Below are positions 28,301 to 33,665 of a stretch of 33,665 nucleotides of DNA, one piece after another; the first letter of the stretch is position 1, and each line of letters opens with the position of its first letter. A program made the position numbers and the translations under genes. The notes below the pieces were generated by a model. It did not search any database. It was not told the DNA's origin and saw only the letters and a program-made list of their open reading frames with translations. This DNA is from Planctomycetaceae bacterium (lineage in GTDB: Bacteria > Planctomycetota > Planctomycetia > Planctomycetales > Planctomycetaceae), in NCBI GenBank assembly GCA_013813775.1, contig JACCRE010000213.1:1-33665 (forward strand), written 5' to 3'.

Positions 28301-29909
28301 CGGCGATCGGGCGAATCCATCGCGGCTGACCGGATTCCGGATCGATCGCGACGAGTCGCACTTGCTTCTCGGCCTCGCCGACGACAAGTAGCTCGTTTCC
28401 GACAGGTGTCGGCGGACCGAAAAAGTAATAACCGGCCAACGGCGTCTCGAAAGGACCGTCGGTCAAGTCACCTCCCAAGCCGCCGAACTGCGGCCATGCC
28501 GGTCGCCCCGTCTTCATGTCATAGGCGATGAGGCGATTCAGCGGTTGTCCAAGCTGAGTCCCGCCCGCCTGGATATTGAGGCCGTTGAAATTCAGGCGGG
28601 CGTCTCCGACGTCGTTGGCACCGTCATTCTCGACGACGTAAAGGCGCCGGTCATCCGACGAAACGAGACCATGGACGCCGTCGTGAAAAAGCGTGTTCGT
28701 GAGAGGCCGGTACTCGTTGAGCCCTTGTGACGGGTCTGGGCCGAACTGAAACCTCATCTGAAAAGCCTGCCGCAGCGCAGGATCGGCGAAGGGGTCGGAA
28801 CCTGCTGATTGAAGCCGCTCCGGCGAGAACTCCTCGTCCGTCTCCCAGAGCAATCGACCATCGGTCACGGAATGAACGGAAACTCCACGCAGATTGCGCG
28901 AGATGACGCGATCACCGATCGCCAGCGGAATCGCCGCGGGCACCGTCGCTCTTCCGGCATCGCGTAAATCCAGCGTCAGACGTTCAATCTGGCTGTAAAG
29001 CGGGGCGCGGTGCGTCAGCGGCCGGTGCCATCGACGCAGCAGTACTGGTTCACCTTGTCGAGCAATCGCGGAGGCCGTCGGATCGCCGAATGGCAACGGC
29101 CAATCGCTCAGGACCAACTGTGACTGAGACGTTGCCGCTTGATCCAGCAGGCGTTTAATGTTCAGACCGGATGGCAGCTTTCCTTCGATCTTCGCGAGTT
29201 CGGCGTCGCTCAACGAGGCGACGAATTCCTCGACTATGGATCGTTGGCCGGCTGCCGCGGCGGCATACGCCGCACGCAACCGTGAACCAGGATCGAGTCC
29301 GTCGTCGAGAAGTTCTGCATATCGCCTCGCCGCAAGACCGAATTCACCGCGATCGAAATGGATCGCCGCCAAGTGACGAATCGCGGCTTTTCCCGCCTCA
29401 GTGTGCCGAAACTGCACCGCAACGCGCTCGATCAGGTCGCGACGGCTGGAAGCGACGGCTTCGTGCAATGCCTTCTCCGCAGCCCCCCCATACTGCCGGC
29501 GGTAGAGATCAAGCGTTTGCTGCGGCAGCGTTCCGAGAAGGCGATTCACCTCGACGGTCACCGCCGACAACCGCCCGTCGCTTCGCCGCACCATCGCTCC
29601 GTCGGCTTGATCGAGCGTATAAAGCAGAACGTCGAGTGCGCGATCCACCCGGCCCGCTGCAATCAGCGATTCGGCCTGTTGCAAGCGTTTCGCCCCCGCC
29701 TTCGGGTCTAGCGGCGCCGACGCGTCGATCGCATCGCGAGATTCCGATTCGTAGCTGGACTGTCGGGGGACTTCCGTCGCCGATACCTTCTGCGGCCGAG
29801 GTGCTGCCTGTAATGCCGCGTTTTCCTCGGCAACCGCAGATAGCCCGATTGCCACACAGGTGACAATCGAGCCGGCAGCGAAGGCATCGCCTCTGACGCG
29901 TCTGACCAT
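25326..29909 (-). CDS. Giant secreted PQQ-propeller/TPR protein
   Basis: A 1,527-residue protein, likely exported: basic MVRRVRGD, a hydrophobic stretch (about 9-25) and AVA/EE cleavage. Residues about 65-250 form TPR-like helices (AGAKRLQQAESLIAAGRVDRALDVL, GEFGLAARRYAEL). A first PQQ-type beta-propeller covers about 320-760, with repeats such as LIAYDMKTGRPAW, LVAIDPESGQPRW and VEAVDTETGTTRW. A second TPR section (about 765-1050) follows, then a second propeller (about 1110-1500: YVAIQGRRDLSVLDPVTGEQRWSR, LVSFDAATGEAS, IFAFDKSSRDLLWRR, LFALDKRTGEPVL). I see no PQQ-dehydrogenase catalytic signature, so it is probably a scaffold or surface protein. It ends in an Ala/Ser-rich tail. A -10-like TATACT lies about 50 nt upstream (29956-29961) without a clear -35. 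Confidence 0.88.
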   Translation of the reverse strand: MVRRVRGDAFAAGSIVTCVAIGLSAVAEENAALQAAPRPQKVSATEVPRQSSYESESRDAIDASAPLDPKAGAKRLQQAESLIAAGRVDRALDVLLYTLDQADGAMVRRSDGRLSAVTVEVNRLLGTLPQQTLDLYRRQYGGAAEKALHEAVASSRRDLIERVAVQFRHTEAGKAAIRHLAAIHFDRGEFGLAARRYAELLDDGLDPGSRLRAAYAAAAAGQRSIVEEFVASLSDAELAKIEGKLPSGLNIKRLLDQAATSQSQLVLSDWPLPFGDPTASAIARQGEPVLLRRWHRPLTHRAPLYSQIERLTLDLRDAGRATVPAAIPLAIGDRVISRNLRGVSVHSVTDGRLLWETDEEFSPERLQSAGSDPFADPALRQAFQMRFQFGPDPSQGLNEYRPLTNTLFHDGVHGLVSSDDRRLYVVENDGANDVGDARLNFNGLNIQAGGTQLGQPLNRLIAYDMKTGRPAWPQFGGLGGDLTDGPFETPLAGYYFFGPPTPVGNELLVVGEAEKQVRLVAIDPESGQPRWIRPIAEAQMGIAQDPIRRLWPAQIAAADGVIVCPTTVGWLVAIEQASRSILWAERHSPPRPGGDANAESSVVSPSSLSNRWGPSAPVIHQGKVFFTPAEDAHVICRDLYNGDLVWQRGKGTSLYLAGVTDELLIIVGVRSVEAVDTETGTTRWSAPLPAGSGAPSGRAVLTADRLYLPLRGESLLTVDLANGKTIEEMPLPPGEGSLGNLLLYRGTLLSLSMDGLTAFEERSELVRAVEEQLQKNPADVEALIRRAQLQHADGQLIAAAETLDRLSGNPVPQNQAERLRTLRWNIFSALVELDAQTHGGRLEELTAMARTSDERFLVRRLDADRHLDASEFVNAAKAYLALLGSDESRILSEDSGRRTIRLDPWLSGRSKDLWDKAEDPARAGIDRLIREAVESASEVEAARFAAVFAFHPAAIELERRLADVDLAAGRFAEAEARLLRLSRHPDGSVAAGALLALASAAQGRGLAGDARHWLDRAASFDPALVLADGKTLGASRDNASPAVLSGETNLWGHFRLNVVRSGGYVAVEQSANLRPSFAELPFFHERSVRLLQPDRMAVSGPDGVGLHQVIPLHVGHRSGTRTLVSADGHVLFVVYRGVLQAISPVEGRVLWSMPMPEDATVRFSQETSVAAMRPAGGLASTAGLVARMRSQGSLAAANASYVAIQGRRDLSVLDPVTGEQRWSRTDLPRGATVVGTESLLYVLPRGGRQGKVLRALDGQDIDLPQAASKLESVVAVVGDRLLLATEEPTLRLLGLRVGGGAALSLYDPFEDEVVWSKTFPPQTLFDLASDGGLRVLTPDDGRLVSFDAATGEASTLGTVPAEALRRRSDVVLLEDADGVYLVVNVGRVGSAFSDLSAISTSGEIFAFDKSSRDLLWRREISGRRMLCEEFAQTPVLLFVDNERTQKGNQNVWQVNLFALDKRTGEPVLDEPHFMTSTPVFRGFSVQPERRSIELTSYNTRLRLQAVPRVSDSSLDEAAATSAASEAN

Positions 29910-30128
29910 TTGCTCGCCCGTTTTGAGCTGCGGATTCTGTTCGCGCGCTGCCGGTAGTATACGCCGGGGGAGTCATCGGGGCACGGCGACTCGGTTGAAA
30001 TCGCGGGGCGTCTCGGATACCGTTTCCGGCTTCGCCCGGCCTGGGTTCCGGCCCGCGGCGATGTTCTGCGACCGCTCCTCGGCGGTCCCTTGATGCCTCG
30101 AAGCGCGCAACGACCGGAAGACGAGATC

Positions 30129-30761
30129 ATGGCGGAAGATCCGAAACTTGTCGCACAGCCGCGGGCCAAGCTCGGCACCGCCGAATGCCGTCGCCTGCGG
30201 CGAGACGCGAAAGTTCCTGGCAATATCTACGGACACGGCGAAGCCCCGGTCACGATCGCCGTGCCGGCGGAGTCGTTGATCCCGATCGTCCACTCGGGCC
30301 ATAAGGTGGTCGATCTCGAGCTCGACGGCAGCAGCCAGAAGGCGATGTTCCGCGAGGTCCAGTGGGACACGTTCGGCAGCCATCTGATCCATTTCGACCT
30401 GCAACGGGTCTCGGCCGACGAGCGAGTCACGACCGAGGTCGCCGTCGAAACGCACGGCACCTCGCCCGGCGTGCTCGCGGGCGGAATCCTCGAAATGCCG
30501 CTGCACACGATCCGCATCGAATGTCCGGCCCTGCAGATTCCGGATCGAATTGAAGTCAACATCAACCACATCGATCTGGGCGGGGCGATTCACGTCGGCG
30601 ATCTGCAACTTCCACCCGACGTGAAGGTCCTGAACGACCCCGACGAGATCGTCCTTCACGTCGTTCGGCCGACCGTGACGGCGGAGGAATTGGAAGCCGC
30701 GTCCGGTACGGTTGAGCCGGAGCTTGTGAAGAAAACGACCGAAACGGAACCGACCGAGTAA
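30129..30761 (+). CDS. rplY: 50S ribosomal protein L25 (Ctc form)
   Basis: A 210-residue L25 of the long general-stress/TL5 type, binding 5S rRNA. The N-terminal domain (KLGTAECRRLRRDAKVPGNIYGHGEAPVTIAV...KVVDLELDG..KAMFREVQWDTFGSHLIHFDLQRV) is followed by the C-terminal TL5 domain (VPVEVNTHGTS-like VAVETHGTSPGVLAGGILEMPLHTIRIECPALQIPDRIEVNI). It ends in a charged tail. I chose the ATG at 30129, where homology begins; the frame extends 13 codons upstream to 30090. It heads a plus-strand cluster with pth, as in many bacteria. Confidence 0.95.
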   Translation: MAEDPKLVAQPRAKLGTAECRRLRRDAKVPGNIYGHGEAPVTIAVPAESLIPIVHSGHKVVDLELDGSSQKAMFREVQWDTFGSHLIHFDLQRVSADERVTTEVAVETHGTSPGVLAGGILEMPLHTIRIECPALQIPDRIEVNINHIDLGGAIHVGDLQLPPDVKVLNDPDEIVLHVVRPTVTAEELEAASGTVEPELVKKTTETEPTE

Positions 30762-30817
30762 CAGCAAACCGGCGAGGCCTCGCGTCGCTGCCGGTGTCGG
30801 ACCGTGAGGGCGGATTG

Positions 30818-31393
30818 ATGAAGCTCGTTGTGGGACTGGGCAATCCTGGCCCGGAGTATCAGAGAACCCGACACAACGTCGGATTTGAAGTGGTCGAAGA
30901 GCTCGTCCGGCGCCATGCGAATACGAGTCCGCAACGGCGATTTGATGCGGAAGCTGTCGAGATTTTTTTGGACGCCGAGAAGGTTCTGCTGCTTTCGCCT
31001 CTCACGTACATGAACTTGAGCGGTCGAAGCGTCGGAGCCGCGATCGACTTCTACAAGTTGCCGCCGGAAAACGCTTTGGTGGTCTGCGACGACCTGAATC
31101 TGGAACCAGGCCGCCTCAGATTGAGGGCGGACGGCTCCGCGGGCGGCCAGAACGGCTTGAAGGATATTTTTCGCAGGTTAGGCACCGAAGCGGTGCCGCG
31201 GCTGCGGATCGGCATCGGACGGCCTCCCGGCCGGATGACCGCCACGGATTACGTGCTCGGTAAGTTTACCGAGCAAGAGAGAGTTGACTTCGATCTCGTC
31301 GTCGCGAAAGCGGCCGACGGCGTCGAACAATGGGTGCGGGGAGGCATTATGGCAGCGATGAACGCCGTGAATGCCAAGCCTGCCATCGAATAG
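30818..31393 (+). CDS. pth: Peptidyl-tRNA hydrolase
   Basis: A 191-residue Pth that releases stalled peptidyl-tRNA by cleaving the ester bond. The conserved residues are in place: N9 (GLGNPGPEYQRTRHNVGF), catalytic H19, N66 (TYMNLSG), D91/D92 (VCDDLNLEPG) and N112 (GGQNGLKDI). I chose the ATG at 30818; an in-frame GTG at 30794 would add eight residues. It lies 56 nt after rplY and 63 nt before rpsF on the same strand. Confidence 0.97.
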   Translation: MKLVVGLGNPGPEYQRTRHNVGFEVVEELVRRHANTSPQRRFDAEAVEIFLDAEKVLLLSPLTYMNLSGRSVGAAIDFYKLPPENALVVCDDLNLEPGRLRLRADGSAGGQNGLKDIFRRLGTEAVPRLRIGIGRPPGRMTATDYVLGKFTEQERVDFDLVVAKAADGVEQWVRGGIMAAMNAVNAKPAIE

Positions 31394-31456
31394 GCACTCG
31401 GATGCGGGCCGGCCGACGGCTTGACCCGCCGACAGACCAAATCCGAAGGAGAGCAA

Positions 31457-31858
31457 GTGACGACGAACAATTACGAAGGCATGTTTCTACTCGACAGCGC
31501 CGACTACGCGTCGGACCCCGACGGTATGTCGCAGATGCTGACAGAACTCATCGAGCGACTCGGCGGGACCGTTGCGGCGCATCGGCCGTGGCAAGACGGC
31601 CGCTTGGCCTATGAAATTAAGGGCCGCCGCAAGGGCCTGCACTATCTGGTGATGTTCACGCTCGACACGTCGAAGATGGCCGAGGTCAATCGCGCCTGCC
31701 GACTCAACGAGAAGATCCTGCGGACGCTCTTCATCACCCATCCGAAGGTTCTCTTCGACGCCACGGTCGCCGCGATCAACCCCGACGGGGAACATGCCGA
31801 GAGCGGCGAGGCGACCGAGGAGCAGCCGGCCGAGGTCGCCGAGGCGGCCGCTGAGTGA
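31457..31858 (+). CDS. rpsF: 30S ribosomal protein S6
   Basis: A 133-residue S6: NNYEGMFLLDSADYASDP opens the ferredoxin-like fold, and GRLAYEIKGRRKGLHYLVMFTLDTSKMAEVNRACRLNEKILRTLFI covers the central strands and helix. The C-terminal 30 residues are an acidic Glu/Ala-rich tail. The likely start is GTG at 31457, preceded by a good ribosome-binding site GAAGGAG (31445-31451). A frame extending to 31421 starts at TTG and is unlikely. The cluster rpsF-ssb-rplI follows the usual order except that rpsR is missing. Confidence 0.96.
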   Translation: MTTNNYEGMFLLDSADYASDPDGMSQMLTELIERLGGTVAAHRPWQDGRLAYEIKGRRKGLHYLVMFTLDTSKMAEVNRACRLNEKILRTLFITHPKVLFDATVAAINPDGEHAESGEATEEQPAEVAEAAAE

Positions 31859-31976
31859 ACGATTCGTGGTGACTTGAAACGGGCGAACGGCACCACGACA
31901 CTGTGCGAATGGCCACGGCGGGCGATTTCGTTTCTGTCGCGAACGTCTCTCGGCCCTTCCCTCCTCAGGTGCGATC

Positions 31977-32504
31977 ATGGCCAGCTATAACAGGGTGCTG
32001 TTGCTCGGAAATCTGACGCGCGATCCCCAAGTGCGCTACACTCCTGGCGGCACGGCGGTCGCCGAGTTGGGCCTCGCGGTCAATCGCACGTGGTTCGACA
32101 AACAGGCGAATCAAAAGAAGGAAGAAACGACCTTCGTCGACGTGACGTTATGGGGCCGACAGGCGGAAGTCGCCGGAGAGTATCTTTCTAAGGGCCGCAG
32201 CGTCTTCATCGAAGGTCGATTGCAGCTCGATCAGTGGGAAGACAAGACCTCGGGTGAGAAGCGTTCGAAGCTCAAGGTCGTCGGCGAGGCGATGCAGATG
32301 GTCGGCGGCCGCAACGACGGCGGCGGCGGCGGCGGTGATGGTGGAGGCGGCGGACAAGGCCAACGGACTTCGCGCGGGCCGCAAGGCGGGGGACGCCGAC
32401 CGGCTTCCGGTGGTCGACCTCCGCAAGAAGATACGTCCGCGGCGGATGCGTTCTACGACAATAACGGTCCACAAGACATTCCCGATGACGACGTGCCTTT
32501 CTAG
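31977..32504 (+). CDS. ssb: Single-stranded DNA-binding protein
   Basis: A 175-residue SSB. The OB-fold occupies about residues 1-110 ([37 protein letters not shown]...[39 protein letters not shown]). A Gly-rich linker of low complexity follows (about 115-160). The C-terminal tip is DIPDDDVPF, the acidic peptide that recruits replication and repair partners. It sits 118 nt after rpsF and 57 nt before rplI. Confidence 0.98.
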   Translation: MASYNRVLLLGNLTRDPQVRYTPGGTAVAELGLAVNRTWFDKQANQKKEETTFVDVTLWGRQAEVAGEYLSKGRSVFIEGRLQLDQWEDKTSGEKRSKLKVVGEAMQMVGGRNDGGGGGGDGGGGGQGQRTSRGPQGGGRRPASGGRPPQEDTSAADAFYDNNGPQDIPDDDVPF

Positions 32505-32561
32505 GCGGCGTCGTGCTATAACGGCCGAGACAACGATTTAACGAGACGAAAGGCGATTGAT

Positions 32562-33080
32562 ATGACCACCCAGACGCGTCACGGACGCATCGGCCGCGGG
32601 GTCGGCGGCTCGAGCAACACCTCGGTCGAGGTTCTCCTTGCCGAGAACGTCGAGAGCCTCGGTCAGCAGGGCGAGATTGTGCGGGTCAAGCCGGGTTATG
32701 CCCGGAACTATCTTCTCCCCCACGGCTTGGCGACGGTCGCCACCGAAAACAACAAGAAGATGGTGCAAGTGCATCGCCAGAAGCTTGCCGCGCGCGAGGT
32801 CGATCGCGTCAAGCAGCTGCGCGGCCGGGCGGAGGCGTTGTCGAAGTACAGCGTGACGCTGGAAGCCAACGCGAACGACGAGGGCCACCTCTACGGCTCG
32901 ATCCTGGCCAACGACATCTCCAAGGCGTTGAAAGCGGCCGGGCACGAGGTCGATGCCGACCAGATCAAGCTCGAAGGACCGCTGAAGGAGCTCGGCATGT
33001 ACACCGTCAAGGTGGAGATGCACCAGCAGGTCAAGACCGAGGTCAAGGTCTGGGTCGTTCCCGCCGCCAGCCGGAAGTGA
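32562..33080 (+). CDS. rplI: 50S ribosomal protein L9
   Basis: A 172-residue L9. The N-terminal rRNA-binding domain reads VEVLLAENVESLGQQGEIVRVKPGYARNYLLPHGLATVAT, followed by the connecting helix and the C-terminal domain (LYGSILANDISKAL..AAGHEVDADQIKLEGPLKELGMYTVKVEMHQQV). The protein carries about 20 extra residues before the usual start (MTTQTRHGRIGRGVGGSSNT), rich in Arg and Gly. A downstream ATG inside the conserved part is not available, so the extension appears real. A GC-rich hairpin at 33120-33149 follows. Confidence 0.96.
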   Translation: MTTQTRHGRIGRGVGGSSNTSVEVLLAENVESLGQQGEIVRVKPGYARNYLLPHGLATVATENNKKMVQVHRQKLAAREVDRVKQLRGRAEALSKYSVTLEANANDEGHLYGSILANDISKALKAAGHEVDADQIKLEGPLKELGMYTVKVEMHQQVKTEVKVWVVPAASRK

Positions 33081-33119
33081 TGCGAGCGGCGACGAGCGCC
33101 CTCGTTCGATGGCTTCACC

Positions 33120-33149
33120 GAAGCCCGCCCGTCGTCACGGGCGGGCTTC
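33120..33149 (+). terminator. Perfect 13-bp GC-rich hairpin between rplI and dnaB
   Basis: Arms GAAGCCCGCCCGT (33120-33132) and ACGGGCGGGCTTC (33137-33149) pair perfectly around a 4-nt loop. No U-run follows, so it may be a weak terminator or attenuator that lowers readthrough into dnaB. It starts 40 nt after the rplI stop. Confidence 0.6.
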
Positions 33150-33180
33150 GTCGTCGAAACGGCAACGGAAGGACTCACCG

Positions 33181-33665
33181 ATGGCGACCGCCCCTCCCCC
33201 CACGTCGAATCCTTTCGATCGCGTACCGCCCGCGAATCTCGACGCCGAGCGGTCGGTGCTCGGCAGTCTGCTGCTGCTGAACGACTCGATCGACGAAGTC
33301 GCGGAATTCCTCACCGCGCAGCACTTCTACAGCGATCGCCATCAGGCGATCTTCGCGGCGATCCACGAGCTGTACGAGGCGGGCGTTCGCGGCATCGACG
33401 TCGTCACGCTTTCCGAGCAGTTGGAGAAGCGACAAAAACTCGAGAGTGTCGGCGGACCGCAGTATCTGCTTGAAGTCCTGCAGTGCGTTCCGCACGCCGC
33501 GAACGCCCGATATTACGGCACGATCGTTCGCGAGAAGGCCGTCCAGCGTTCGCTGATCGCGGCCTGCACCGAAGTTCTGCGCGACTGCTACGACGCCGAA
33601 CGACCGATCGACGAGATCCTGCAATCGGCCGAGCAGAACATCTTTCGCATCGTCGAGCAGCAGGA
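33181..33665 (+). CDS. dnaB: Replicative DNA helicase DnaB (N-terminal part, cut by window end)
   Basis: The frame opens with ATG at 33181 after an AAGGA ribosome-binding element and runs past the window end. The visible about 161 residues are the DnaB N-terminal domain: PPANLDAERSVLGSLLLLNDSIDEVAEFL, FYSDRHQAIFAAIHELYEAG, DVVTLSEQLEKR, GGPQYLLEVLQCVPHAANARYYGTIVREKAVQRSLI. This is the usual DnaB start (ERSVLGSLL). The ATPase domain lies outside the window, so completeness cannot be judged. Its position after rplI is the common bacterial arrangement. Confidence 0.95.
   Translation, partial: MATAPPPTSNPFDRVPPANLDAERSVLGSLLLLNDSIDEVAEFLTAQHFYSDRHQAIFAAIHELYEAGVRGIDVVTLSEQLEKRQKLESVGGPQYLLEVLQCVPHAANARYYGTIVREKAVQRSLIAACTEVLRDCYDAERPIDEILQSAEQNIFRIVEQQ

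Overview
The window is GC-rich (roughly 60% by eye), densely coded bacterial chromosome and looks like a member of the Planctomycetes. The evidence is the set of lineage-flavoured genes: a secreted 1,527-residue PQQ-propeller/TPR protein, a thioredoxin fused to YHS-like repeats, a secreted STN-like protein, a Uma2 nuclease-fold protein, an ECF sigma factor followed by a membrane-anchored partner, and a dihydropteroate-synthase-like protein of the type linked to tetrahydromethanopterin (H4MPT). I see no tRNA, rRNA, CRISPR array, insertion sequence or prophage gene. Species cannot be named from this.

Layout. Positions 36-2474 (minus) hold a SAM methyltransferase, a Uma2 protein and an RNase Z-like metallo-hydrolase; the last is tightly coupled to gnd (2477-3937). 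Then come two hexuronate-type genes, a 2-keto-3-deoxygluconate kinase (4063-5151) and an SDR of the UxuB/YjmF type (5250-6062), followed by the secreted STN-like protein. On the plus strand follow an Hsp70-family protein with no lid domain, an ECF sigma factor and its likely membrane regulator. A perfect 19-bp hairpin separates these from the convergent rho gene. Rho has an approximately 200-residue disordered N-terminus and a consensus promoter more than 500 nt upstream of its start.

From 18430 down to 13083 (minus) lies a run SDR - DHPS-like - pabB - pabA, then the thioredoxin-YHS gene. The first four are directly coupled (zero-gap, short-gap and 4-bp-overlap junctions) and read as a pterin/p-aminobenzoate module, probably for H4MPT. 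Its SDR lacks the catalytic Ser and Tyr. A 738-bp gene-poor stretch with a good sigma70-like promoter leads into an ArsR regulator, a U-tract terminator, carA and ndk.

The right third is housekeeping: sucC-sucD and purA (minus), an intergenic palindromic repeat, the giant PQQ protein (minus), then a plus-strand translation/replication cluster rplY - pth - rpsF - ssb - rplI - dnaB (cut by the window end). rpsR, which usually sits between ssb and rplI, is not there.

Most genes are ordinary. The best candidates for something less described are the H4MPT-type operon with its apparently Tyr-less SDR, the rho leader plus disordered extension, and the promoter-bearing gap before the ArsR gene.
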